A stretch of 64,000 bases of DNA from Prorocentrum cordatum (Eukaryota; Sar; Dinophyceae; Prorocentrales; Prorocentraceae), in contig CAUYUJ010014186.1 of NCBI GenBank assembly GCA_963575745.1, forward strand, positions 320,001-384,000, read 5' to 3'. How positions within the stretch are numbered: the first letter of the stretch is position 1; each line of letters begins with the position of its first letter. The notes under the pieces were generated by a model that had not been told where the DNA came from, ran no database searches, and saw only the letters and a program-made list of their open reading frames with translations. Shown here in pieces: positions 1-10,189 of the stretch. A program made the position numbers and the translations under genes.

Positions 1-84
1 CGGTGGCCGGGCCCACTCGCGCGGGCCGCCGCGTGCCACGCCGTGTTCACGCATGGGGTCGGCAGGCCGCGCGCCAAAGGTTTA

Positions 85-272
85 AGTCGGGCCTGTCCCC
101 CCACAGGGGGATCTTCGACGAAAAATTAGAAATACCCCAAGAATTGTCAACAAAAATGGTCCAAAAATAGTCTGGGGATTATGTTTTGAGTATTTGTTGA
201 CCTTTTCGGTGGCATTTTTGTGTATTTTCAATATTTCGTCGAAAATCCTTCTGTAGGGGGACACGCCCGACA
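85..272. mobile_element. MITE family A, copy 1 (TA target site)
   Basis: Left arm 85-124 and right arm 235-272 are inverted repeats of about 38 bp with few mismatches (AGTCGGGC, TGTCCCCC, ACAG, GGAT, TTCGACGAA in order). The element is flanked by TA on both sides (83-84 and 273-274), as in Tc1/mariner-type target duplications. The interior is AT-rich, holds the family signature TAGTCTGGGG and has no credible ORF, so it is a non-autonomous element. Other copies lie at 1097, 4089, 7499 and 54796. Confidence 0.8.
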
Positions 273-601
273 TAACCAAAGGTCCCTCTCGCCCGGGGTC
301 GCTCTCGCGTCTTGCGGCGGCGCGTGAAGGGGGGGGGGAAGTGTGAATCGGGTTGGCCCAAAAGGCTCGAGCAGTGGCGAAGCGTCCTGGCTCGCCCAGA
401 GTCCTACCAGAGAGTGTTCTGAGAACCTTTTGTGGTCTGCACGAAGTGTTCTCAGAGAACGTTTCTGACCGGGACTGTCTTGCTTTAACGCATCGGGTTT
501 ATTTTCTAAGAAAATTGTTTTTGTTCTTAGAACATTTTAAGGTGCAAAGAACATGTCGTGGTAGGCCTATAGAAATGCCAGGACGGTCGGTCCCTGATCA
601 C
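273..601. other. Gene-free stretch
   Basis: No coding signal on either strand and no clear repeat. A short inverted stretch (TTCTAAGAAAA near 505 against TTCTTAGAACA near 525) is the only structure seen. Confidence 0.5.
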
Positions 602-830
602 AAGGGGGTCCAGCGACTAGGGGGTGGTGCAGTAGATTTTGTGCAATAGGCTTGTGGGGCTGCAGTGCATTTGGGGCGTGCAGTACATTCCGGGGCGCAA
701 ATGCATTGCTGGATTTTCGCGTGCAATACATGACTTGCAATACAATGCAATCCAATTCTCTAGCGCAGTACGTTTGCTGTCCAATTGCCCCACACCTATG
801 GCACCACCCCCTTTCAGCTGGACCCCCTTA
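602..830. mobile_element. Second TIR element (MITE-like)
   Basis: The outer ends are AAGGGGGTCCAGC (from 602) and its inverse GCTGGACCCCCTT (to 830), followed inward on both sides by GGGGGTGGTGC or its complement. The inner part repeats TGCAGT and TGCAAT motifs. There is no coding capacity. AC flanks both ends, which is too short to be a sure target duplication. No second copy was found in this window. Confidence 0.6.
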
Positions 831-835
831 CGGGT

Positions 836-1096
836 CACCCGAAGAGAAGGAGGAGGCCCTCTGAGAAGGCGGCGGGGCTTCTCAGGAGCGCTCCGGCCCC
901 CTGAGAAGTCTCTCTGCGGCCTCGGAGCAGGCTCAGAAAACGGCTCAGAGGGCCGGGGGACTTCCGAGCCTGGCTGCCGAGAAGGCCCGCCGCCTCGCAC
1001 CCCACCCCCCGCCCAGCTGGCCGCCGACGAAGGCCGAGACTGGGAGCCGGCCTGCTGTTGTGATTTGTTCGTCGGCTTGTCGTCCCCTGCCTGTAC
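836..1096. repeat. CTTCTCAG/CTGAGAAG-rich palindromic tract
   Basis: Recurrent CTGAGAAG, CTTCTCAG and GCTCAGA words form many short palindromes. The same word set occurs next to MITE copy 4 (7676-7870), so the tract is a dispersed repeat rather than a gene. Confidence 0.4.
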
Positions 1097-1234
1097 GTCG
1101 GGCCTGTCTCTCTACAGGAGGAATCTTAGAGTAGTCTGGGGACGAGTTTGGACAATGATTGAGTTTCCGTGATTGTTTTCGGACTGTCTTATATTCTTTA
1201 GTCCAAAATCCCCCTGTCGGATGACATGCCCGAC
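1097..1234. mobile_element. MITE family A, copy 2
   Basis: Begins GTCGGGCCTGTCTCTC with ACAGGAGGA, carries the TAGTCTGGGG signature near 1133, and ends in the inverse CCTGTCGGATGACATGCCCGAC. It is shorter and more diverged than copy 1, and no intact target duplication is visible. Confidence 0.7.
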
Positions 1235-1655
1235 CTGACCCTACCTCGGGCATCCGACGGCCGTTTGGGGCGATTCTGGACCCATTCCGAGATTGGATGT
1301 AGTCGGACCGAAGTAATTCTAAGATCGAGGTCGGTTCGGGGAGGGTGCCCTGGTGTTCTTCGTGCCAGTTGGATGTTCTTGTGCATCCTGGGGAGGGTGC
1401 CCTTGGATGTTCTGTGTGTTTTGGCCGACGGAGGGCCTCATGCTCTTGATGTGGACGTTCTTCTGGCCTCGAGGCAATACGAGTTTCCGAACGTTGCCAA
1501 CAGCCTTCCGTCGTTCGGACGGGGCTAGGACGAGGGTAAATCCGTCCCAGAGTGTTCTGGAGCGCTCTCGGAGCGTTCTGGAACGCTCTGAGAAGGCCGC
1601 GGCGCCCGAGACATCCTCCAGATCCGTCGGATCTCAGAGACCCGCCACCATGACC
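1235..1655. other. Gene-free stretch
   Basis: Contains two nearby diverged copies of a GGATGTTCTTGTGC-type segment (about 1370-1415) and GCGTTCTGGA-type words near 1555-1590. No coding evidence was seen. Confidence 0.4.
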
Positions 1656-1659
1656 AGAG

Positions 1660-2235
1660 TCCTCAGGGATGCTTCTTGGGGTCTCTTGGGAGCTCTCTCG
1701 GGGGCCGCTTTGGGGCAGTTTTGGGGCTTCTTAGGGGCCTCTGGGGGGCCTCTTGGGAGCCTCTTGGGGACCTCTTGGGGCGTCTTGGGGGCCTCTTTGG
1801 GGCCTCTTGGGGGCTCTTGGCGGCCAGGCCTCCTGGGAGCCTCTCGGGGCCGAGAGCTCGAAATGTCTATTCGGGTCCCCCGTCGGGGCCCCCTCTTGGA
1901 GCCCTCTCTTGGGGGCCTCCGGGGCTGTTTTGGGCGACTCTTTGGCCATTTGGGGGCCAGCTTGGGCTGTTTGGGGACCCTCTTGGATGCCTCTTGGGCC
2001 GTCTTGGGACAATGTTTTGGGCCTCATTGGGCCGTCATGGAGCGTCAGGAAGCCGAAACGGTGAGGGCGCAATTTTTTAAAACCTGAGAGCATCAATGTG
2101 TTTTGCTTCTTTGGTGGGGGCCTCTTGGAGGCCTCTCGGGGCGTCTTGGGGGTATCTTCGGCCGTCTGGCAGCCATCTTGGGCGTCCTGGACCGATCGTT
2201 CGACGACTCGGGACCTCTTCGGCCGTCTTCGGGCT
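1660..2235 (+). repeat. Phased G-tract repeat (CTCTTGGGG type)
   Basis: Degenerate tandem array with consensus close to CTCTTGGGGGC, in which G-runs recur every 10-12 bp. Long frames on both strands here, including a 437-residue minus frame that runs into the neighbouring exon, are by-products. Similar arrays occur at 14450, 25290, 33715 and 49510 on this strand, and at 34540, 36990 and 41340 on the other. Confidence 0.7.
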
Positions 2236-2238
2236 CTA

Positions 2239-2335
2239 GGATCCTCCTCCTCCTCCTCGTCCTCCTCCTCCTCCGCCTCCTCCTCCTCCTCCTCCTCCCC
2301 CTCCTCCTCCTCCTTCTCCTCCTCCTCGCCCGCGC
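2239..2335. repeat. CTC triplet microsatellite
   Basis: Interrupted (CTC)n tract that gives poly-Ser, poly-Leu or poly-Glu shadow frames. Confidence 0.85.
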
Positions 2336-2497
2336 GGGGCGGACGACCGAGGCGCGCCGCGAGCGCCTCGGCAGCGCGCTGACGTGCGCGATGCGTTTGT
2401 CCTCGGCGAGGGCCATCGAGGACTGAGAGCAGAAGGACCCTGAGCCCTGATAGCCTCCTCGTCCTCCTCCTCGGTGCGGAATCCTTTTCTCCTACAG

Positions 2498-3068
2498 CGG
2501 CGTCAGCGGCACATGCGAAAACGTATGCCATAAGCCGGTGCCCACGACATGCGAAGGTGTGGACTCGTGCTGCCAATGGTTCTCGGAGAGGGTGCAGTCT
2601 CTGGCGGATGCCCGAACTGGGAAGGAGGGTCAGCTCGTCGAGTCCGACTCCAACGACCCAGAACAAGTGAAGGACCTGCTTTGTGAGCAGGTGCTCGGCG
2701 AGCTGTACGAGAAGTGCCCGGCCTGCAAGGGCCGCGACGAGCAGTGCGCCCTCGAGGCTGATTCGGAGAACCCCGCCAGGCTCTATTCTGCGATGGACGG
2801 CCTGCCGTTGGCAGGGCAACGGTCTCTCGCAAGCGTTGCGGCGATCGGCCTGGCAGCGATCGGGGGAGCCGCGCTGCTCGCAGCTGCCGCAGTGGCCTTC
2901 ATGCGCTATGGCGTTTTCTCCGTGCGCGGGGGCATCTCTGCGAGCGAGGCCGCGGGGGAGGGCCAGGGCGCCCCGATCATGGCGTCGGAGCGACCGAGCG
3001 CCGGGAGATTCTGGGCATGGGGTCTGCGCAAGGCGGGGCCTCAAAGCAAGCGCTCCGTAACTATTTGA
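2498..3068 (+). CDS. Terminal exon of a Cys-rich single-pass membrane protein
   Basis: An acceptor-like site (polypyrimidine CCTTTTCTCCTACAG) ends at 2497. After the split first base, 189 codons stay open to a TGA at 3066-3068. The exon starts with a Cys-rich segment (Cys at about residues 6, 10, 18, 24, 25, 62, 73, 76 and 83, including CC and CPAC). A strong 26-residue hydrophobic helix follows (about residues 110-135, Leu/Ala/Ile/Gly-rich), then a cytosolic-looking tail of about 54 residues ending SVTI. This suggests a type I-like surface or endomembrane protein whose ectodomain begins in upstream exons outside this stretch. Codon use is balanced, with no simple repeats, unlike the surroundings. 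No family was recognised. The nearest upstream Met codon in frame is not convincing, so no start is placed here. The alternative is a chance open frame in GC-rich DNA, but the acceptor, Cys spacing and helix together argue against that. Confidence 0.55.
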
Positions 3069-3167
3069 CTTTCTGGCCCCACGGCCTTAGATATTAGAGA
3101 GTGTAGCGCTTCGAGGCATGTTCTCCGCGCTGAATTTTGGGAGCACGACATGGCCCCCACTTTTTTG

Positions 3168-3392
3168 CCCGCGTAAAATAGGGAGACGAAAATTGACATA
3201 AACATAAAAACTAAGAGGTCCGCGCGGATTTCTCGGATCGGCGCTGGGGACCCCCGGCGGCGCCTCCAGCGCCGCCCCTGGCGCGTTCCGCGCGCCAGGG
3301 AGGGGGGTCCAGCGCCGATCCGAGAAATCCGCGCGGACCTCCGAGTTTTTATGTTTATGCCACTTTTCGTTCCCCTATAAAAGATTAGCGGG
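3168..3392. repeat. Long foldback (inverted repeat) element
   Basis: Left arm 3168-3256 and right arm 3302-3392 are inverted copies. A core of more than 30 bp is perfectly complementary (3214-3246 against 3308-3340), and the outer parts match with few differences (CATAAACATAAAAACT; CCCGC at the very ends). The 45-bp centre is itself GC-rich and palindromic (GCGCCAGGG, CGCGCGCC). It would fold into a hairpin of nearly 90 bp. No ORF. Confidence 0.8.
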
Positions 3393-3540
3393 ACTTCTCC
3401 TCCTCCTTTTTCCCTGCCTAGGCTCTGCCTAGAAGGGTTCTTATTCGCTTGCTTAAAGGGGCCAGGCAGTGCTACCCGCCCCGGGCGGTTCCCCCGGTCC
3501 CCTGGTAGCGGTTCCCCCAGTCCCTTGGGGGCTCTAGCTT

Positions 3541-4016
3541 CAGCTTTAGCTTTAGCTTAGCTTTGGCTCAGCTTTAGCTCAGCTGTTGCTGAGCTTGAGC
3601 TTAGCTTGAGCTTAGCTTTAGCTTAGCTTGAGCGTAGCTTTAACTTAGCTGTAGCTTAGATTTAGCTTAGCTTTAGCCTAGCTTCAGCTTTGATGTAGCT
3701 TAGCTTCACCTTAGAGTTAGCTATGCTTTATCTTATATTAAGCTCAGCTTTAGCTTAGCGTTAGCTTAGCTTTAGTTTAGTTTTAGCTTAGCTTCAGTTT
3801 TGGGTTAGCTTAGCTTCAGCTTAGCTTCAGCTTTGATTAAGCTTTGCTTTAGCTTAGCCATATATTAGATTTAGCTTAGCTTTAGCTTAGCTTTAGCTTA
3901 GCTTTAGCTTAGCTTTAGATCAGCCGTAGCTTAGCTTTAGCTTAGCTTTAGCTTAGCTTTAGCTTAGCTTTAGCTTAGCCTTAGCTTAGCTTTAGCTTAG
4001 CTTTAGCTTAGCTTTA
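3541..4016. repeat. 11-bp TTTAGCTTAGC tandem array
   Basis: Diverged at the left edge and nearly perfect from about 3870. The unit is TTTAGCTTAGC, with mutated units (CTCAGC, CTTGAGC) on the 5' side. It is not the TTTAGGG telomere unit. Confidence 0.9.
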
Positions 4017-4088
4017 CTGTTGCGACTACTGCTGTTTTCGTAGGGGCTCCAACTCCTAGGAAGGGTCGCACTGGGATGCTTATTCTCC

Positions 4089-4215
4089 TCGGGCCTGTCC
4101 CCCTACACGGGGATTTTCGACGAACAATAAAAAATAGGCGAACAAACAAAACCCAAATAGTCAAACAATAGTCAAACAAATAGTCTGGGGACTATGTTGT
4201 TGGTATGTTTTGACT
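4089..4215. mobile_element. MITE family A, copy 3 (right arm lost)
   Basis: Starts TCGGGCCTGTCCCCCTACA with GGGGATTTTCGACGAA and has TAGTCTGGGGACTATG near 4181. No matching right terminal repeat is present before unrelated sequence begins. Confidence 0.65.
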
Positions 4216-4319
4216 TTCTTGGGATCTTTTGGGGTTATGTATTATTCCCCACATCCTAAGCGGGGTTCTTGCTTTCTCTGCACACCCCGCGCAGTCCTCC
4301 CACACCCCTCTCTGTGTCT

Positions 4320-4745
4320 CTTCATCTCTCGCGCTCTCTCTCTCTCTCTCTCGTTCTCTCTCTTTCCCACCACCACCATCATCACTCATCATTCCTCACC
4401 ATCCCTCATCATAATCATCCTGGTGATCATCCTCATCGCTCGATCATTTCATCATCGCTCACTCACTCATCACTTCGTCCCACTCCATCTGTCACCATCA
4501 TCGTCAGCATCATCATCGTCATCAGCAGCGCCACCACCAGCACATGAAAGGAATTCGGTGCGATCGCCATCATCGGTCACCGATTATCACCATCATCCGA
4601 TGATCACCATCACGTCACCGTCATCATCACGATCATCGTCACCATCATCATCATCATCGTCACCATCATCATCACTGTATTACTCACTCATCATCATCAT
4701 CACTCACTCACTCACCCACTCACTCAATCACTCATTCACTTGCAA
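4320..4745. repeat. CT, CAT/ATC and CTCACT microsatellites
   Basis: Runs of TCTC, CATCAT and ACTCACTC with interruptions. The poly-Ser and poly-His frames across it are shadows. It is preceded by a dispersed motif, TATTCCCCACATCCTAAG, that recurs at about 29275. Confidence 0.8.
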
Positions 4746-4770
4746 ATCACATTCACCATCATGGACTGAG

Positions 4771-5650
4771 TATCAAGCGGGAGCCTCGTCTGAGGCGGGA
4801 GTTTCCTCCTTATGGGTTCCGCACTTCATGTTGGTAATCCAAGGCGGGTCATCCCAAACATGTAACTGTCGTCACGCTTGGGCTCCCCAGGCCTGAATAT
4901 GGAGGAAGTATCAGGCGGGAGCATCGTCTGTGAGTAAAGTGTGAGGAAGTCATGCGGGAGCACCCTCCCTATGGGTCCCGCACTTCGCGTTGGTAATCCG
5001 AGGCGGGTCATCCGAAACGTGTAACCGTCGTCACTTTTGGGCTCCCCAGGCTTGAACATTAAGGAATCTCAGGCGGGAGCTTCGTTTGTGAGTGGATTGC
5101 GAGGAAGTCTCAGGCGGGAGCCCCCTTCGTATGGGGCCCGACCTTCATGTTGGTAATCCGAGGCGGGTCATCCCAAACCAGTACCTGTCGTAAGTCTCAG
5201 GCGGGAGCCCCCTCCGTATGGGTCCCGCACTTCATGTTGGTAACCCGAGGCGGGTCATCCCAAACCTGTAACTGTCGTCACTGTTGGGCCCCCCAGGCTT
5301 GAATATGGAGGAAGTATCAGGCGGGAGCCTCGTGTGTGAGTGAATAGCGAGGAAGTCTCAGGCGGGAGCCCCCTCACCTCATGTTGGTAATCCGAGCGGG
5401 TCATCCCAAACCTGTCACTGTCGTCACTTTTGGGCTCCCCAGGTTTGAATATGGAGGAAGTATCAGGCGGGAGCCTCGTCTGTGAGTGAAATGCGAGGAA
5501 GTCTCAGGCGGGAGCCCCCTCCGTATGGGTCCCGCACGTCACGTTGGTAATCCGAGCAGGTCATCCCAAGCCTGTCACTGTTGTCACTTTTGGGATCCTG
5601 CGGCGTGAATCTGGAGGAAATATCAAGCGGGAACTTCGTCTGTGAGTGAA
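4771..5650. repeat. ~160-bp tandem repeat, about 5-6 units
   Basis: Each unit holds TCAGGCGGGAGC twice, GTATGGGTCCCGCACTTC, TTGGTAATCCGAGGCGGG and TTTGGGCTCCCCAGG. Units vary in length through internal deletions. No conserved frame. Confidence 0.8.
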
Positions 5651-5679
5651 TTGCGACGAAGTCTTAGGCAGGAAGCCTC

Positions 5680-6165
5680 CTCCTCCTCCTCCTCCTCTTC
5701 CTCCTCCTCCTCCTTTTCCTCCTCCTTTTCCTCCTCCTCCGCCTCCTCCTCCTCCTCCTCCTCCTCCTCCTCCTCCTCCTCCTCCTCCCCCTCCTCCCCC
5801 TCCTCCTCTTGGCCCGTCTTGGGGCTCTCTTCGCGTCCCAAGGCTCGGGCGACACGCGCCTGGAAAACTGGGGCTTCGGGCCCTTGAAAGCCCTCCCCCT
5901 CCTCCTCCTCCTCCTCCTCCTCCTCCTCCTCCTCCGCCTCCGCCTCCGCCTCCGCCTCCGCCTCCTCCTCTTGGCCCGTCTTGGGGCTCTCTTCGCGTCC
6001 CAAGGCTCGGGCGACACGCGCCTGGGAAACTGGGGCTTCGGGCCCTTGAGAACCCTCCTCCTCCTTTTTCTCCTCCTTCTCCTCCTCCTCCTCCGCCTCC
6101 GCCTCCGCCTCCGCCTCCTCCTCCTCCTCCTCGTCCTCCGCCTCCTCCTCCTTCTCCACCTCGCA
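5680..6165. repeat. (CTC)n tract with a duplicated ~95-bp insert
   Basis: Interrupted CTC/CGC triplets enclose two near-identical segments (about 5812-5898 and 5969-6055) starting TTGGCCCGTCTTGGGGC. The long open frames on both strands are triplet-repeat shadows. Confidence 0.85.
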
Positions 6166-6169
6166 GAGC

Positions 6170-6700
6170 TGCGCGAGCCCTGGGGCACTCCACTGCGTTC
6201 CGGAGGCAGTGGCGGCCTCTCACGCTGTTGTGCAGTGGGGGCCCGTGCCAAGAAGCGCCCCGCTTGCCTCCGGGTGCCCTGGGTGCTCTGGTGCCGTGGT
6301 TAGCGCGACGTTCCCACACCAAACATCAAGGGGCGTCCTGGGGGGCTCAGGGTTGGGTTTCTTGTGGGAGGTTTCTTGCGGACTGGCCTCCGCCGTACGT
6401 GCTGTATTCTCGTCCTGGTCTCGTCTTCGTCGTGATATTTCTGGAGGGGAGACAACACACAGACGCAATTCATCGTCGACTCCCAGGAGACTATGGGGAC
6501 ATAGTAAATGGGGGGGAGGACGAGAACCCAGAAAACATTGAAAAATGGGGGATCATGTTACCTGTGCCTATTCATTTGTGTGTCGCAGGGCCCCATTCAG
6601 TACTGACCGCGGCACGCCCAGGCCCAGCACCTGCCCTGGCCCGAGTGCCGCCCCCCCCCGCAATCCCCTTCCTGCGCGGCCGTCCCTCCTTCGCCCCCCC
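6170..6700. other. Gene-free stretch
   Basis: No supported gene or repeat. Open frames extend in from the neighbouring triplet tract. Confidence 0.4.
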
Positions 6701-6714
6701 TCCCTGCGCGGCCG

Positions 6715-7440
6715 TCCTGGGTGCGGGCTCGCTGCCCGGCACATCCCCGGCCGGCTCCCTCCCAGAGATCCGACGCCCACGAGACGTGGCCAACAGTCAC
6801 GACCAGAGCCCGAGGCCATAGCTCTCTTTCTGCGCAATTGTTTCGAGCCAGACGCACCTGCGAGGGTCCCTGGTACGGGCCGTGTACGGGTTCGCTGCCA
6901 GGCATCCCCAGCCAGCTCCCTCCCAGAAGTCCGACGCCCGCGAGACGTGGCCAACAACGTGGCCGTTTTTTGATTCGTTCTGTTGCCGATCGGCGCGGGC
7001 CCTCGCGCCCCTCCTCCCCCCCCTTGTGGAGTAGATCTTGGCCGTTTCTGGCGCCTGTTTCGAGCAGGTGGTGTCCCTACCCCATAGGACGCACGGTTTC
7101 AAACAGTCGCACTGAGTAGAGGTCCGGAGCCAAACCCCTTCCCTCCCCCCCCTTTCCGCCCAATGTCGAAACGCCGAATCAAACAACGCTCACAATCACG
7201 ATCAGAGCCCGAGACCTTGTCTCTTTGCGCAACTGTTTCGAGCCAGACGCACCTGCGAGGGTCCCTGGTACAAGTTCGCTGCCCGGCATCCCCAGCCAGC
7301 TCCTTCCCAGAGATCCGACGCCCACGAGACGTGGCCAGCAGTCACGACCAGAGCCCGAGACTGTAGCTCTCTCTCTCTCTCTCTCTCTCTCTGCGCAACC
7401 GTTTCGAGCCCGACGCACCTGCGAGGGCCCCTCCCGGGGC
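6715..7440. repeat. Diverged ~160-bp repeat, three or more units
   Basis: Units share CAGCCAGCTCCCTCCCAGA, GATCCGACGCCCACGAGACG, TGGCCAACAGTCACGACC and GTTTCGAGCCAGACGCACC, seen at about 6728-6890, 6885-6970 and 7200-7440, separated by unrelated sequence at 6970-7190. Short CT runs lie at 7370-7392. Confidence 0.65.
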
Positions 7441-7498
7441 CCGGCGTCTGGCGGAAGCGCCCGGCTCGAAAAAATCGAGCTGCCAGCGTCTCAGGTTA

Positions 7499-7666
7499 AG
7501 TCGGGCCTGTCCCTCTGCAGGAGGAATATTCCAAAATAGCTTGGAAAGTAGGCAGGGGACTTTTTTTTCTAGCATTTTTTTTTGTCTTTTATATACCATT
7601 TTGAGTATCGTTTGGGTATTTCAGATTTGTCGTCCAAAATCCGCCTGTAGGAGGACACGCCCGACT
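7499..7666. mobile_element. MITE family A, copy 4 (TA target site)
   Basis: Perfect outer termini AGTCGGGC (7499) and GCCCGACT (to 7666), followed inward by TGTCCCTCTGCAGGAGGA and its inverse. TA flanks both ends (7497-7498, 7667-7668). The interior is T-rich. It is the cleanest copy for defining the family ends. Confidence 0.8.
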
Positions 7667-7675
7667 TACCTCTCA

Positions 7676-7870
7676 GGCTACAGTCGGCGGTGAGCGAGGG
7701 GGGAAGTGAGAAGGAGAAGGCCTTCTCAGAAGGTTCGGAAGTCCCACGGCCTTCTAAGAAGAATTCTAAGCCTTCCCCGACGACACAAAAATCCTCTCAG
7801 AAGGCGCGAGGGCTTCTGAGGATTCCCGCTGCCTTCTGAGAAGGCCTTCTCCTTCCATTTCCGCCCCTCG
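7676..7870. repeat. CCTTCTGAGAAGG palindrome-rich tract
   Basis: Dense GGCCTTCTCAGAAGG, CTTCTAAGAAG and CTTCTGAG words, as at 836-1096. No gene. Confidence 0.5.
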
Positions 7871-7899
7871 CTCGCCGCCGATACAGTCAACCCGCATCG

Positions 7900-8300
7900 C
7901 AAGGAGGGGCAACCTTCCAAGGGTACCCTTGCATCCTTGCCCCCTCGGCCCACCCTTGGCGACTGTCGCTGGCCAGCCTCGTTCGAAAAACGTTCGCGTG
8001 GGCCTCCAAGGCCCCTGCACCCTCACCGCGCATCCTTGTGATGCAGGCTCACTGTGCCAGCCACAGCCCGGGGAGCTGTGCTCCCTATCCCCCCAGGGGG
8101 GATCCATCGGCTTCGGCACCCCTCTCGGGAGAGCGTCGGCGCGATGGGTTCTCCCATGGGTGCCCCCTGCACCCTCGCCCCCTCGGCCCATCCTTGGCCC
8201 GCCTTCGTGTGGGCCGTGCCGCGCTCGACAAGCTCCGGGGTGGGCGTGCGGGGCCCCTCCTGCACCCTCATTCGCACATCCTTCCGCTGCGGGCGGGCGG
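7900..8300. repeat. Dispersed repeat family B, copy 1
   Basis: Shares CAAGGGTACCCTTGCATCC, TCGGCCCACCCTTGGC and GCGCATCCTTGT with copies at about 27690-27790 and 53330-53520. No conserved open frame between copies. Confidence 0.6.
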
Positions 8301-8340
8301 TGCTGCGATCTGCACGAGCGCCAGGTCCGCAACCAAACAC

Positions 8341-8485
8341 GTGTTGTTGTTGTAGTTGCTGTCGCTGTTGTTGTTGCTGTCGTTGTTGTTGTTGTAGTTG
8401 TAGTTGCTGTTGTTGTTGTTGCTGCTGTTGTTGTTGTCGTTGTTGTTGTTGTTGTGGTTGTTTTTTGTTTCGTTGCTGTTGTTGA
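8341..8485. repeat. (GTT)n microsatellite
   Basis: GTT/GCT triplets with interruptions. Frames read poly-Val, poly-Cys or poly-Gln and are not genes. Confidence 0.9.
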
Positions 8486-8639
8486 TGAATTCTCATTTAT
8501 GAATAATTATTGTTGATCCCCCCCACCGGTGCATACTGTTTTTTCTTATTCAAAGTGTACCCCTCGACGCTCGCACCCTGTTTTTTGACAGGGAACGTCT
8601 TGATGCTCAAACGGGGCCCTTGGTCCCCGGGTTACATCA

Positions 8640-8875
8640 ACAACAACGGCTCTCGCTTGAGACTTCCTTACAATTTAGCTAGGACCCCCGCTCCCGCCCG
8701 AGACTTCCATGCATTTTATTCAGGAATCGCGCTCTCGCTTGGGACTTCCTTGCAATTTATTCAGGAATCGCTCTCCCGGCGCTCTGGAGTCGCGCTCCCG
8801 CTGGAGACTTGCTTGCAACTTTCTGAAGAAAGGCCTTGCGTTGGAATTTCCTGCAATTTGCCCAAGCGCCGCGCT
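8640..8875. repeat. ~47-bp tandem repeat
   Basis: Four to five units of GCTCCCGCTTGAGACTTCC with TTGCAATTTATTCAGGAATC, diverged. Confidence 0.65.
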
Positions 8876-8899
8876 CCCGACACCCAAGCACCCAGGAGT

Positions 8900-9150
8900 C
8901 GCGCCCGTTGTGGCCCCATGTGCATGCCCTTCGTGGCCCCGCTGTCGCCATTTGTGTCCCCCTCACTGTCCTACGTGGCCCAGTTGCTACCCTCAGTGGC
9001 CCCATAGTTGCCTTCTGTGGCCCCGCATTATCTGCACTTCGTGGCCCCCTGCTCGTTCGCGCTCTTCGTGGCCCCATACGCATTCCCTTCGTGTCCCCGC
9101 TGTCGCCCTTCGTGGCCTACTTCGTGCCCTTCGTGGCCCTGCTGTCGTTC
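8900..9150. repeat. CTTCGTGGCCCC-type short tandem repeat
   Basis: Repeats of CCCTTCGTGGCCCC separated by 10-20 bp of CTGTCG or CATGTG type sequence. No gene. Confidence 0.6.
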
Positions 9151-9166
9151 TCTCTCGCTCTCGCTT

Positions 9167-9210
9167 TCGCTCGTCGTCGCCGTCGTCGTCGTCGTCGCCG
9201 TCGTCTTCGA

Positions 9211-9252
<42 letters not shown>
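9167..9252. repeat. (GTC)n microsatellite
   Basis: Nearly perfect CGT/GTC triplets. A second tract (about 9530-9558) runs into the assembly gap. Confidence 0.9.
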
Positions 9253-9558
9253 GTCGGTCCCCTGTCCGTCCTCCTTCGGGTCGGGTCGACGGTCCGCGGC
9301 CGCCCCGCCGATCAGCGTTGCCGCTGGCCAGGCCGACGGTCCGCGGCCGCCCCGCCGCTTGCCGGGGCCCGGTCTGCAGGGAAGAAATGTATACCCCCCA
9401 AAAGGAGTTCGATCGAAGACGAAGAGGGCGGGTATCGAGGGTTCGGGAAATACGCGTTATTGGACACTCGAGCAGATCAGGGCGAACAGTCTTAAAATTC
9501 ATGTTGTTGTATTCGTTGTGTTGTTTGTGTTCGTCGTCGTCTTCGTCGTCGTCGTCGT

Positions 9559-9658
9559 NNNNNNNNNNNNNNNNNNNNNNNNNNNNNNNNNNNNNNNNNN
9601 NNNNNNNNNNNNNNNNNNNNNNNNNNNNNNNNNNNNNNNNNNNNNNNNNNNNNNNNNN
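9559..9658. other. Assembly gap of 100 N
   Basis: Exactly 100 N directly after a GTC microsatellite, so the true length is probably unknown. It hides sequence downstream of the copia-like pol on the minus strand. Confidence 0.98.
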
Positions 9659-10189
9659 GAGTACGCCTGTGTGCTGTCCTACCAGGTCTGCCAAGATGCG
9701 AGCCAACCATATCTGATCAAGCTTCTCCAGTTGCTCGTGAATGTTGATGGTGAAGTCGCCCGCCCTGACTCGCAGTAGTCTGTTGTAAACCAACTTCATC
9801 TTGACAGTTCCGTTAGCGGTACGCTGTAAAGGTTGTATTTCTCGGGTTGTAGGACCTACAACTGCTTATGATGCCACTCCTGGTGCTGCTGAACTCGATG
9901 CAGAAGCCGAAATTGGTGGTGGTTGTAAGGTATTGTAGTTCAAATGTTCAAATGGTCGTGGTTCGGGTTCAGGAGTCGGTGGTGCTAGCTGTCGTGTTGG
10001 AGCTAACGCTGCTGGTGCTGCTGCCTTTGCAGCTGCTGGTGCCTTGGCCGCTGGTCGAGTCAACGCCCGCTAGGGATCTGCTTTGGGTGCCAGCTTGCAG
10101 TTTCCAGGAATCCTGCTGTGCTCACGCTCTCCACCGTGCTTGCACTGAGGGCAGCCCCAGAAAGCCTCTGTGTCGTTCGCCTGAGTATG

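Noticed and set aside
1731-3044. 437-codon minus-strand frame
   Set aside because: It covers G-tract and CTC repeats and lies antisense to the better-supported exon; composition is Arg/Pro/Glu repeat.
3541-4016. Telomere-like repeat
   Set aside because: The unit is TTTAGCTTAGC, not TTTAGGG, and the array is internal.
5561-6821. Poly-Pro, poly-Gly and poly-Arg frames
   Set aside because: Direct translation of the (CTC)n tract and its duplicated insert.
8054-8485. Cys-run frame that could be mistaken for a Cys-rich secreted peptide
   Set aside because: The cysteines come from one phase of the GTT/TGC triplet microsatellite.
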